In this document: piece by piece, positions 34,689-43,907 of the stretch
Position numbering within the stretch: position 1 is the stretch's first letter
Layout of the letters: each line of letters starts with the position of its first letter
Made by a program: the position numbers and the translations under genes
From: Novosphingobium pentaromativorans US6-1
GTDB taxonomy: Bacteria > Pseudomonadota > Alphaproteobacteria > Sphingomonadales > Sphingomonadaceae
Direction of reading: 5' to 3'
Length of the DNA: 64,000 bases
Assembly: GCF_000767465.1 (NCBI RefSeq)
Contig: NZ_CP009291.1
Span: 1-64,000 of the forward strand
Notes under the pieces: model-generated
The model's input: only the letters and a program-made list of their open reading frames with translations
What the model was told of the DNA's origin: nothing
Database searches by the model: none

Positions 34689-35054
34689 ATGGGTCAGATC
34701 ACGGTGATGACGGGGCCGGAGCGTCGGCGGCGTTGGAGCGAGGAAGAGCGGCTTGAGATCCTCGCCGAGGCCTTTGCGCCGGGTGCCTGCGTTGCTGACG
34801 TATCCCGGCGGCGCGACGTTTCGACCAGCCTGATCTATACATGGCGTCGCAAATTGCGGGAACAGTCGGCAGCTGCGTCATTGCCGGTACCGGAGATGAC
34901 CTTCGCCCAGGCCGTGCTCGCCGATGATGAGCAGCCTGCCGATCATGATCCGTGCGCCGCGATCACGGTCGAACTGGGCGAAGGTTGCTGCGTGCGTATT
35001 TCGTCGTCTGCATCGGCTACGCTGGTTTCGGCGACATTGAAGGCGCTGCGATGA
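34689..35054 (+). CDS. tnpA: IS66 accessory protein TnpA
   Basis: A 121-residue HTH protein (RRRRWSEEERLEILAEAFAPGACVADVSRRRDV..., then STSLIYTWRRKL) of the IS66 Orf1 type. It overlaps tnpB by ATGA at 35051-35054. GGAGCG precedes the ATG. It is needed for transposition along with TnpB and TnpC. Confidence 0.9.
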   Translation: MGQITVMTGPERRRRWSEEERLEILAEAFAPGACVADVSRRRDVSTSLIYTWRRKLREQSAAASLPVPEMTFAQAVLADDEQPADHDPCAAITVELGEGCCVRISSSASATLVSATLKALR

Positions 35055-35392
35055 TCCCATCGGGCGCGAGAGTCTGGATCGCGATGGGCCACACGGACAT
35101 GCGCAAGGGCATGCAGGGGCTGGCCTTGCAGGTTCAGCAGGGCCTGAAGCGCGATCCGCATGGCGGCGACCTGTTCGTGTTTCGCGGACGGACCGGATCG
35201 CTGATCAAGATCATCTGGCACGACGGCATCGGCATGTCGCTCTATGCCAAACGGCTCGAGAAGGGGCGCTTCGTCTGGCCCTCGGCTCGGGAAGGCATGG
35301 TCTCGCTGACCAATGCGCAATTGTCCTGCCTGCTGGAGGGGATCGACTGGCGTAATCCCCAGTATTCGTGGCGTCCGCAGAGCGCCGGATAG
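35051..35392 (+). CDS. tnpB: IS66 accessory protein TnpB
   Basis: A 113-residue protein with the IS66 Orf2 signature (MGHTDMRKGMQGLALQVQQG, FVFRGRTGSLIKIIWHDGIG, LEKGRFVWP). The start is fixed by the overlap with tnpA. Its exact biochemical role is unknown, but it is conserved in nearly all IS66 elements. Confidence 0.92.
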   Translation: MIPSGARVWIAMGHTDMRKGMQGLALQVQQGLKRDPHGGDLFVFRGRTGSLIKIIWHDGIGMSLYAKRLEKGRFVWPSAREGMVSLTNAQLSCLLEGIDWRNPQYSWRPQSAG

Positions 35393-35456
35393 GTGCGGCA
35401 TTTTCTTCGTTGGCTAGCGCATTTTTGGCTTTGACCGGAGGCCGATCTGTGATTCC

Positions 35457-37115
35457 ATGCCCCTCATGGACAAGGCCGTATCGCCCCTTCCGGACGACGT
35501 CGAAGCGCTCAAGGCGCTACTGGCCGCCGCGGTCTTGCGCGCCGATGATGCCGAGGCCCGCCTTGCCAAGGCCAAGGCCCGCGAGAGTGCGATCGAGGCG
35601 CTGATCGCCCACCTCAAACTGCAGATCGCCAGGCTGCGACGCGAGCAATATGGCGCCAGCGCCGAACGCAGCCGCCATCTGCTCGATCAGCTGGAATTGC
35701 AGCTTGAAGATCTCGAGGCCGATGCCTGCGAGAATGATTGCGCTGCCGAAGCCGCTGCGGCGAAGACGAGCGAGGTCGCCGCCTTCGACCGCAAGCGCCC
35801 GAGCCGCAAGCCGTTCCCCGAACATCTGCCGCGCGAACGCGTCGTCATCCCCGCGCCCTGTTTGTGCCCGTCCTGCGGCGGCGCGCGCCTGTCGAAGCTG
35901 GGCGAGGATATCACCGAGACTCTGGAAGTGATCCCGCGCCAGTGGAAGGTGATCCAGACGGTGCGCGAGAAGTTCTCCTGCCGGGACTGCGAGATGATTA
36001 TGCAGCCCCCGGCGCCGTTCCATGTCGTGCCACGCGGATGGGCGGGCCCCAGCTTTCTCGCCATGCTATTGTTCGAGAAGTACGGCCAGCACCAGCCCCT
36101 CAACCGGCAGGCCGAGCGCTTTGCCCGCGAAGGCGTTGCGCTCAGCACCTCGACATTGGCCGACCAGGTCGGTGCCGCCGCCTTCGCACTCATGCCGCTC
36201 TACCGGCGGATCGAGACCCATGTGCTGGATGCAACCCGGATCCACGGCGACGATACCACCGTGCCGGTCATGGCGAAGGGCAAGACCGATACGGCGCGCC
36301 TGTGGGTCTATGTGCGCGATGACCGACCCTTCGCCGGCTGCGATCCGCCAGCGGCCCTGTTCCACTATTCGCGCGACCGGCGCGGCGAGCATCCTCGGGC
36401 GCATCTGGCATCCTGGGCAGGGATTCTGCAGGCCGATGCCTATGGCGGCTACAACGAGCTTTACGCGCCCGGTCGTCAGCCAGCACCCGTGATCGAGGCG
36501 GGCTGCTTCGCGCATGCACGCCGCAAATTCTTCGAGCTGGCCGATGTCGAGGGAGCCGCGCGCAGGAGAAGCCGCGGCGAGCACACCGGCATGATCTACC
36601 CGATTGCGCTGGAGGCCGTGCAGCGCCTCGATGCCCTGTTCGAGATCGAGCGCGGCATCAATGGCAAGACGGCAGCCGAGCGCGTTGCACTCCGGCAGGA
36701 ACGCAGCGCGCCGCTGATGGCGGATTTGCACGCCTGGCTCACCGCGCAGCTCGCGAAGCTGTCGCGCAGCCATGATCTGGCGAAGGCGATAGGCTACATG
36801 CTCCGGCGCTGGGATGCCTTTACCCGGTTCCTCGTCGATGGCCGTATCTGCATCACGAACAACGCCGCCGAACGGGCGCTGCGCTGTGTACCACTCGGAC
36901 GCAAGGCATGGCTGTTCTGCGGTTCGGATCGCGGCGGCCAGCGCGCGGCTGTGCTCTACACGCTGATCCAGACGGCCCGGCTTAACGACGTGGATCCGCA
37001 GGCGTGGCTGGCCGATGTCCTCGCGCGCATCGCCGGACATCCCGCGCACCGGATCGATGAACTGCTGCCCTGGAACTGGCGTGCGAACGCAGGAGTGCTA
37101 TCGCAGGCGGCATGA
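35457..37115 (+). CDS. tnpC: IS66 transposase TnpC
   Basis: A 552-residue DDE transposase. The N-terminal coiled coil (ALKALLAAAVLRADDAEARLAKAKARE) is followed by an HTH (LKLQIARLRREQYGASAERS) and a zinc-finger region (CLCPSCGG...CRDCEM). The DDE core includes HGDDTTVPV (first Asp), LQADAYGGYNEL (second Asp) and ITNNAAERALR (Glu). It overlaps the next gene by ATGA. Confidence 0.93.
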   Translation: MPLMDKAVSPLPDDVEALKALLAAAVLRADDAEARLAKAKARESAIEALIAHLKLQIARLRREQYGASAERSRHLLDQLELQLEDLEADACENDCAAEAAAAKTSEVAAFDRKRPSRKPFPEHLPRERVVIPAPCLCPSCGGARLSKLGEDITETLEVIPRQWKVIQTVREKFSCRDCEMIMQPPAPFHVVPRGWAGPSFLAMLLFEKYGQHQPLNRQAERFAREGVALSTSTLADQVGAAAFALMPLYRRIETHVLDATRIHGDDTTVPVMAKGKTDTARLWVYVRDDRPFAGCDPPAALFHYSRDRRGEHPRAHLASWAGILQADAYGGYNELYAPGRQPAPVIEAGCFAHARRKFFELADVEGAARRRSRGEHTGMIYPIALEAVQRLDALFEIERGINGKTAAERVALRQERSAPLMADLHAWLTAQLAKLSRSHDLAKAIGYMLRRWDAFTRFLVDGRICITNNAAERALRCVPLGRKAWLFCGSDRGGQRAAVLYTLIQTARLNDVDPQAWLADVLARIAGHPAHRIDELLPWNWRANAGVLSQAA

Positions 37116-37741
37116 CCGCTCGATCCATGCAGAGGCCCACGGCCATCGACAGCTTCACGCAAATCGCAACGCTGCGCATCGACCTCAAGGACAGCGATCC
37201 GCCGATCTGGCGGCAGGTCGAAGTGCCGACCTCGATCACCCTCAAGGTCCTGCATGACATCGTCCAGGCCGCGATGGGCTGGTTCGACTATCATCTCTGG
37301 GAGATGGTCATCGACGGCCAGGCATACGGCATCCCGATGGATGACGGCTGGGGCACTCCGCTGCCCAAAAATGCCTCGAGGGTTCGTCTGCGTGATATCC
37401 TGACCCCGGGCACCATCAGGATCGCCTATTCCTACGACTTTGGTGACAATTGGCAGCACACGCTGACCCTGAGTGATGTTCGCCAGGGCGACCCGGCCAT
37501 AGCCTACCCGCGCTTCATCGCCGGCGAGCGTAATTGCCCGCCCGAAGATTGCGGAGGGATTAGCGGCTTCTACGAAATGCTCGATGCGAGGTCCGATCCC
37601 GCGCACGAGGAACATGCTGACATCTGCCGCTGGCTCGACGACTATGACCCAGAGGAACTGGATATCTTCCCCATCCAGGTCGCGCTCGGCCGTATCGCCG
37701 CCAAACGCAACGCCGCCGCAAAGCGCATCATCACAAAATAG
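37112..37741 (+). CDS. pRiA4b ORF-3-like protein, IS66 passenger
   Basis: A 209-residue protein with the ORF-3 family pattern (LKDSDPPIWRQVEVPTSITL near the start, YSYDFGDNWQHTLTL in the middle, and CPPEDCGGISGFYEML). It overlaps tnpC and lies well inside the right inverted repeat, so it travels with the element. Some IS66 members carry such a gene. Function unknown; the fold is thought to be a small beta-rich domain. Confidence 0.85.
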   Translation: MTARSMQRPTAIDSFTQIATLRIDLKDSDPPIWRQVEVPTSITLKVLHDIVQAAMGWFDYHLWEMVIDGQAYGIPMDDGWGTPLPKNASRVRLRDILTPGTIRIAYSYDFGDNWQHTLTLSDVRQGDPAIAYPRFIAGERNCPPEDCGGISGFYEMLDARSDPAHEEHADICRWLDDYDPEELDIFPIQVALGRIAAKRNAAAKRIITK

Positions 37742-37790
37742 GGCGTGTAGCTATCGCGCCGCGGTCCTCACCGGATGGATACAGCTGGTC

Positions 37791-40021
37791 GGCAAGCACG
37801 AGCCGAACTTGCAGCGGCGGCGGAACGAAGAGCTGCTGAAAAGCAGGTGCGGCGAAGCCCGCCAGACCAATTTCTGAATCAGCATTCGCAGCCAAAAAAG
37901 CCGAAGGAAAAGCCGTCGGCAAGGTCGCAAGGTTGGGTGCGCAAAGGGCAATCCGTCACCATTGCAGATCGCACGATCGATGGGATGGTCTACGTCGGCA
38001 CCCCTCCGCGAATTGGCTCTTCCTACTATGGTGAGAGTTGTCGAGCGTATATCGACCCTTCGCTTTCCGTTGCCCGCTTTGGGTCGGACAAGAATGGCGA
38101 TAGCATGTCATATTGGCCAGGGTATTCGAGCATTCCTGCCGTTTGCAGGGCCACCTATCTCGACTGGCTGGCCGATGGTCGCCAAGATGGGACGATCAAC
38201 CCCGGCTACATGTTCCTGTTCTTCTATGGTCTGGAGCGCAGGTTTCTGGTCGACCAACCACCCGACGATGAGAAGCAAGAAATAGTTGCTGAGGTGGAAC
38301 GCCTGAAGGTTCTTTTCGCAGATAACTACTCCGCCCAACGGTATCTCGGCGAGTTCCTCGACATCGCGCGTATCATGGCGATGGGCGGCATCTCCTTGGA
38401 CGATGCGACACTTAAGCAGACGATCCTTGAGAACCGTAGCTGGGATTTGCCATTTTCGCTGAAGTTCGCACTCGGCGGCATGATCGCCGAAGGCAAAGCC
38501 TTTGATGCCGAGTGGCTGCATCTCTGGCTGCATTGCCACCCAGAGCGACGCCTTCGCACTCCAGCTGAGCGTTGCGGTGACGAATTCAAGGCACTTTTCA
38601 AATTGAAGTTCGACGCGCTGTACCCTGATGGCTTAAAGGTTCGAACACCTCGTAAACTGTTGAAAATGGACTATCGTGCGGCATCCAGCGAGTTCAATTG
38701 CTCCGTTAATCTCACGGCGGGAGATGGCGGAGATGTAGCAATCCCTGATGTGTCCGATTTGCGATCCCCAGTGCAGAAAGCACAAAAGATCGCAGATGAG
38801 GCAATGGATGAACTGGATAAATTCAGCCGATACCTTGGGCGAAATCCTAATGGCCGGGGGACTATCGAAGCGCAGGCGCTGCTACCTGCTGAGCTTTGGA
38901 GCCTTTTCCCTTCAGGTGAATTGGAAGAACTAAAAACCTGGGCTCACGAGCAAGTTACAGCGGGTGGGTTGATTCCGGCGGTTGATGTGATCTCGCGGCT
39001 GGAAGGAGTAACACCAGAGAAGCTCGGCAAACGGAACTTGACTGGCGCAGCGGACGCACTCGCACGGATCGGTTTCGGCATGGCTCCTGACCCGAGATTT
39101 TCGCTGCGTGGGCCGAAGATTGACGAACCGGTCGTGATCTTCGAGCTGGGCGTGACGGTCGAGCAACTGGAGGATGTCTCCCCGGCATATCGATCAGAGT
39201 TGTTCGAATTGGCACTAGCGACCTTCGTGGCACATGCCGATAGTAAGATCGTGGGAGCAGAGCGCCGAGCCCTCCGCAACAAGGTCGAGGCAACTAAAGG
39301 GCTGACAGAGCTAGAACGAAAGCGACTTCACGCCAACCTCGAATGGTATCTCGATGTTCCACCGGACATGTCATGGCTGCGCAGTAAGCTGAAAGATGCA
39401 GATGCAGAGCATCATCTCGCTTTGCGCGCGGCAGTTGTCGCGATTGCCCATGCTGATGGCGTTATTCAGTCCGATGAAGTCGCCAGTATTGAGAAAATTT
39501 ACAAGGCATTAGGAATCGATGCTGGTCTCGTCTACGCTGACCTTCATGCCGGAGACGTTGCCGATGGCCCTGTCCGGGTCAAGGCCGCCGAAGCGGAGGT
39601 CCCCGGCGAACAAATCCCTGATGAACCAAAGGCAAAGGCGGCCTCCCTCGATGCGGCGCGTATTGCCGCCATCCGAAATGACACCGAGCGCGTTTCAAGC
39701 GTTCTGGGCGAGATTTTCTCGACCGATGAAGACGTGAGCGACGAGGCCACCGCAGCACATGCACTTCCATCGTCAATGACTGGCCTCGATGCAAAGCACG
39801 CATTGCTTGTGGGGCAGATAATCCAGCGCGAACATTGGACCGACGAAGAGTTTGACGAGCTTGCTGGAAAGCAGGGTCTGATGCCTTCTGGCGCGCTGGA
39901 AGCAATCAACGAATGGGCTTTCGAAAAATTCGATGAAGCATTGCTCGATGAATATGACGGATATGACGTATCGCCGGACATAGCCGATACGTTGAGGGCC
40001 GAGATGGCAAAGGGGGATTAA
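37791..40021 (+). pseudogene. Membrane-anchored TerB protein, main part (TerB_N, TerB, TerB_C)
   Basis: 742 native residues after the IS66 junction; the break separates them from the membrane segment at 34306-34603. In order: a basic linker, a TerB_N-type domain (YYGESCRAYIDPSLSV, then GYMFLFFYGLERRFLVD), a variable middle, a TerB metal-binding helical domain (LATFVAHADSK and VAIAHADGVIQSDE), and a TerB_C-like end (LVGQIIQREHWTDEEFDELAGK). An ATG at 37775, inside the IS right end, is in frame and could restart translation without the anchor, but no good Shine-Dalgarno precedes it. GC content looks lower than in the tra genes. It is followed 3 bp later by the ATPase gene. Confidence 0.75.
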
Positions 40022-40024
40022 TTC

Positions 40025-41329
40025 ATGTCGAGACTGAAGCCGCGCGAACGCGACGCGATTGTGCAAGCGCTACGCGCAGGGGTTGTTCCCAAACTGGGGC
40101 TTCGGCACATCCAGGTCGGACGCGCGAGAGAGATCGAGGAACTCGTCAAGGACATGGACCGGATCGCCGAGGGCGGCTCTGCAATTCGCTTTATCATCGG
40201 CGAGTATGGCTCCGGCAAGACCTTCTTCATGAACCTCATCCGGCTTGTCGCGCTCGAAAAGGGATTGGTCGTCATGTTTGCCGACCTTGCCCCGGATCGA
40301 CGCATCCACGCGACCGGCGGGCAAGCACGAGGCCTCTACGCGGAGATGGCGCGAAATCTTGCCACCCGTACCAAGCCAGATGGCGGTGCATTGTCGAATG
40401 TTGTTGAGCGATTTGTCAGCCAGGCCCACCACGACGCCGAAGCGCAAGAACAATCGACAGACGAGGTCATTCGCCAGCGCCTTACTCATTTCGAGGAGCT
40501 GACAGGTGGCTTCGACTTCGCGCAGGTGATCCGCCGGTATTGGGAGGGACACGAAACCGGCGATGAAGAGCTCAAATCGGCAGCGATCCGATGGCTACGC
40601 GGCGAATTTGCGACCAAAACCGATGCCCGTAAGGCCCTTGGTGTTCGCACCATCGTCAATGACGCCAGCGTCTACGACCACCTCAAACTGATGTCCGCAT
40701 TCGTCTGTGTGGCGGGCTACAAGGGCTTGCTCGTTGGCCTCGACGAGATGGTAAACCTCTACAAGCTGACTTCATCGCAAGCCCGCAATGCCAACTATGA
40801 GCAAATCCTGCGCATCCTGAACGACGTTCTACAAGGGAGCGCGGAGAACCTTGGGTTCCTCATGGGAGGAACGCCGGAATTCCTCATGAATACGCGGCGC
40901 GGCCTCTACAGCTATGAGGCCCTCCAATCTCGCCTCGCAGAGAACACCTTTGTGCGCGACGGACTGGTCGACTTCTCCGGACCGGTCATTCGACTAGCCA
41001 GCCTTACGCCCGAAGACCTGTTCGTGCTCCTGGCCAACATTCGCGCCGTCATGCAGGGCGATGAAGCAATCCTGCCAGACAACGCCTTGGAAGCGTTCAT
41101 GGCACACTGCTCGGACAGGATCGGGGAGGCCTATTTCAGAACCCCCCGGAACACAGTCACGGCTTTCGTGAATCTCTTGGCGGTGCTCGAACAAAACCCA
41201 GGCGTCGAATGGTCGGACCTCATCGAAGAGCTAGAAGTGGCGGAGGATTCCGGTGACGACATGAGCGACGTGGATGAGAGCGCTGGCGCTGTTCCCGAGA
41301 GTGACGAGCTAGCCAGCTTCCGACTGTGA
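40025..41329 (+). CDS. BrxD-like ATP-binding protein (DUF2791 type)
   Basis: A 434-residue P-loop ATPase resembling BrxD of BREX type 2 systems. It opens with a helical segment (ERDAIVQALRAGVVPKLGLRHIQVGRAREI), then Walker A GEYGSGKT (59-66), a GLLVGLDEMVNLYKL Walker B region, and the arginine-rich GGTPEFLMNTRRGLYSYEALQSRL motif. It probably powers loading or control of the helicase encoded next. The start is 3 bp after the TerB stop, and the stop overlaps the helicase gene (GTGA at 41326-41329). Its acidic C-terminal tail has no fold. Confidence 0.78.
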   Translation: MSRLKPRERDAIVQALRAGVVPKLGLRHIQVGRAREIEELVKDMDRIAEGGSAIRFIIGEYGSGKTFFMNLIRLVALEKGLVVMFADLAPDRRIHATGGQARGLYAEMARNLATRTKPDGGALSNVVERFVSQAHHDAEAQEQSTDEVIRQRLTHFEELTGGFDFAQVIRRYWEGHETGDEELKSAAIRWLRGEFATKTDARKALGVRTIVNDASVYDHLKLMSAFVCVAGYKGLLVGLDEMVNLYKLTSSQARNANYEQILRILNDVLQGSAENLGFLMGGTPEFLMNTRRGLYSYEALQSRLAENTFVRDGLVDFSGPVIRLASLTPEDLFVLLANIRAVMQGDEAILPDNALEAFMAHCSDRIGEAYFRTPRNTVTAFVNLLAVLEQNPGVEWSDLIEELEVAEDSGDDMSDVDESAGAVPESDELASFRL

Positions 41330-43500
41330 GCACGGCGTTCGACAAGCTAGCTCGACCGATCCAGAAATGGATTCGTCAGCAAGGCTGGAAGGAACTGCGC
41401 GATATTCAGGCGCGCGCAACGCACGTGCTTGTGGACGGCAATCGCGACCTGATTGTCGCTGCCAGCACCGCCGGAGGCAAGACTGAAGCCGCATTTCTCC
41501 CGCTACTGTCCCAGGTGCTCGATGAACCCAGTGAGAACTCCGGATTTGATGTTCTGTATGTCGCACCGCTGAAGGCGCTTATCACCGACCAAGCGCGGCG
41601 ACTTGAAGACATCTGTCGCGATACAGACTTGCCTATTACGCCGTGGCATGGCGACGTTTCGTCATCGGTGAAGGCTAAGGCAACCAAACGACCGAAGGGC
41701 GTGCTGCTAATCACCCCGGAGTCACTTGAAGCGCTATTCATTCGACGCGGATTGGAGATTCCGAGGCTATTTGGCGCGACGCGCGCAGTCATTCTCGATG
41801 AATTGCATTCGGTCCTCGACAGTGAGCGCGGTATCCAGATGCGTTCGCTTCTCACGCGTCTCGAAATTGCTCTCAAGAGACCTATTCGCCGGGTCGGTTT
41901 GTCGGCCACACTCGGAGATATGGAGCTGGCAAAGGCCTATCTTCGTCCTGACAGCCCTGGCGAAGTCGAGCAGGTCATTGCCGAAGGCGGATCAGCCGAA
42001 TTGCAGCTTCAGCTCCGTGGATACGTTGCTGGCGACAAGTACGACGATGGCCCTTCAGCGACGGATGCCATTGCTCAGCATCTATTCGAACACCTGAGAG
42101 GCAGCGACAATCTTGTCTTTGGCGGAGCGCGTCAGGCAGTTGAAATCTACTCAGATCGATTACGCGCACTTTGCGAAAAGGAACACCTGCCGCAGGAGTT
42201 TTACCCTCACCACGCCAGTCTATCGCGCGAGCATCGAGACTTCGTCGAACGCCGTCTGAAAGATGGTACTGCGCCGACGACTGCCATCTGCACTTCCACG
42301 CTGGAATTAGGAATTGATATTGGCGATGTAACTTGTGTCGGCCAGATTGGCGCACCGTTCAGCGTCGCATCGCTCAGGCAAAGGCTTGGCCGATCAGGGC
42401 GGCGACCGGGCAGGCCAGCCATCCTTCGGCAATACGCAGTCGAGGCGAAGCTCACGCCAACCAGCAATTTTTCGGACCGTCTTCGCCTTGGGATGGTGCG
42501 GGCCATTGCGATGATCGAATTGCTTTTGGAAGGCTGGTGTGAACCGCCGCAACGCGAGGCCCTTCACCTTTCGACCCTCGTTCACCAAATCCTCTCGGTG
42601 ATCGCCGAGCGAGGCGGAATACGTGCGCAGCAACTCTACGGGATTCTCTGCCAGATCGGGCCATTCCGTCAGGTCGATACACAGCTGTTCCTGGGTGTTT
42701 TGCGAGCACTCGGGCAAGCTGAGGTCGCGCTTATTGAGCAAACCAGTGATGGACTTTTGCTGCTCGGTGCCAATGGCGAAAAGCTGGTTGAGCACTATAG
42801 CTTCTATGCCGTGTTCCAGACACCTGAGGAATACCGGCTGATTTCCGGCGGTAAGGAGCTTGGAACGCTTCCCATCGACAACATGATTGCGCCCGGAATG
42901 CTTCTCATTTTTTCGGGCAGGCGCTGGCTGGTGCAGGAAGTGCTCGACCGGGATCGTGTCATCCTGGTTGCACCGGCGAAAGCCGGAGTGCCGCCCATCT
43001 TTGGGGGCGACCCTGGCAACATCCATGACCGGGTGATCCAGCGTATGTTCGATGTTCTGGAGGGACAAAAGCGCCCGATCTACCTTGATGCGACTGCGCT
43101 GGAGCTACTCGACGAGGCACGCAGCAATTACGGCCAACTGCTATTTGACCCCGGAACGATTGCCCAGCTCAGCGACAACGCTGCTGTCATAGCGACGAAA
43201 ACGGGTTCCGTTCGGACAACGACCTTGGCACTCGCTCTTCGGGCGAGCGGCTTTACAGTGCAGACACACGATGGGTTTCTCGAAGTGTTCGGGAAGGATG
43301 AAAGCCCGCAGTTGATCGACGCACTTTCGACCCTGGCAGATGGCAAAGAGGTGGACCTATTTGCGCATTCGCCGAACCTGTTGTTTGAGAAATTCCATCC
43401 CTACTTGACCGAGGATTTGCTGCAAAAAGATGCGCTATCAGCACGCTTGGACGCGAATGGCTTAACCGACCTTTGTCGTTCGATCAAAGGGAACGGATAG
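41326..43500 (+). CDS. Lhr-like DEAD/DEAH helicase (BrxHII-like)
   Basis: A 724-residue superfamily 2 helicase starting at GTG. Motif I is ASTAGGKTEAA (46-56), motif II DELH (157-160), motif III GLSATLGD, motif V STLELGIDIGD and motif VI RQRLGRSGRRPG, all intact. The C-terminal half resembles the winged-helix/beta-barrel unit of Lhr proteins. The gene trio TerB, BrxD-like, Lhr-like helicase shares its last two proteins with BREX type 2, but there is no methylase or PglZ protein here. It is the last gene of the module; no clear terminator follows. Confidence 0.82.
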   Translation: MSTAFDKLARPIQKWIRQQGWKELRDIQARATHVLVDGNRDLIVAASTAGGKTEAAFLPLLSQVLDEPSENSGFDVLYVAPLKALITDQARRLEDICRDTDLPITPWHGDVSSSVKAKATKRPKGVLLITPESLEALFIRRGLEIPRLFGATRAVILDELHSVLDSERGIQMRSLLTRLEIALKRPIRRVGLSATLGDMELAKAYLRPDSPGEVEQVIAEGGSAELQLQLRGYVAGDKYDDGPSATDAIAQHLFEHLRGSDNLVFGGARQAVEIYSDRLRALCEKEHLPQEFYPHHASLSREHRDFVERRLKDGTAPTTAICTSTLELGIDIGDVTCVGQIGAPFSVASLRQRLGRSGRRPGRPAILRQYAVEAKLTPTSNFSDRLRLGMVRAIAMIELLLEGWCEPPQREALHLSTLVHQILSVIAERGGIRAQQLYGILCQIGPFRQVDTQLFLGVLRALGQAEVALIEQTSDGLLLLGANGEKLVEHYSFYAVFQTPEEYRLISGGKELGTLPIDNMIAPGMLLIFSGRRWLVQEVLDRDRVILVAPAKAGVPPIFGGDPGNIHDRVIQRMFDVLEGQKRPIYLDATALELLDEARSNYGQLLFDPGTIAQLSDNAAVIATKTGSVRTTTLALALRASGFTVQTHDGFLEVFGKDESPQLIDALSTLADGKEVDLFAHSPNLLFEKFHPYLTEDLLQKDALSARLDANGLTDLCRSIKGNG

Positions 43501-43667
43501 CTACAGTATTGCCTTATACCTTTTCCCTTTTGTCTAAGCGGGATCCCGGACATCGTAGCAAATGACGTTGAAGGGAGTGGAGGCTGCGAAAATGGTCATC
43601 GCAAGACGGTACGACGATTTTTCTGTCTTTGATCACTTGTTTCCGATATGTTCTGAGGAGAAGTGAG
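43501..43667. other. Gap between defence module and tra region
   Basis: About 170 bp with a short GGGATCCC palindrome (near 43540) but no convincing terminator or gene. It probably marks the right edge of the defence island. Confidence 0.4.
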
Positions 43668-43898
43668 ATGAATGCGATCATGGCCAAATTCGATATCGAC
43701 GCAACCAAGCAACAGCGCTCCCAAAGTTGGGAGGGCTTCTCGGAACTCGATCAGGCGATCCGCGATAATCGGCTGATGGAGTATCGGATCAAGAAGTCCT
43801 GGGCCGATCCTTGGGGCCGGAAGCTCACGATCACAGTCCTGCTCGTGATTGCCGCAGGTTTTGCGTACTTGGCTGGAGCATCAGCCGGGCTCTGGTGA
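43668..43898 (+). CDS. Small single-span membrane protein
   Basis: A 76-residue protein with a charged first half (FDIDATKQQRSQSWEGFSELDQAIRDNRLMEYRIKK) and one membrane helix near the end (LTITVLLVIAAGFAYLAGASAGLW). A strong GAGGAG lies 9 bases before the ATG at 43668; the longer frame from 43629 is unsupported. It is convergent with traG, 9 bp away. It could be an entry-exclusion-like or accessory transfer protein, but nothing in the sequence proves that. Confidence 0.6.
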   Translation: MNAIMAKFDIDATKQQRSQSWEGFSELDQAIRDNRLMEYRIKKSWADPWGRKLTITVLLVIAAGFAYLAGASAGLW

Positions 43899-43907
43899 GC
43901 CCATCCG

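Larger units (their letters stand above)
34604..37782 (+). mobile_element. IS66-family insertion sequence with passenger gene
   Basis: A 3.18 kb element whose ends match as inverted repeats: GTACCCATCCGGTGAGCCCC (from 34604) and the complement of the right end GTATCCATCCGGTGAGGACC (37782). They are flanked by the 8-bp direct repeat AGCTGGTC. It carries tnpA, tnpB, tnpC and a fourth gene of the pRiA4b ORF-3 family. It interrupts a membrane-TerB gene. All four frames are open, so it may still be active. The left element end and linker (34604-34688) hold no gene. Confidence 0.93.

Noticed and set aside
40025..43500. A full BREX type 2 system
   Set aside because: Only BrxD-like and Lhr-like helicase genes are present; no PglZ, methylase or other BREX genes occur nearby.
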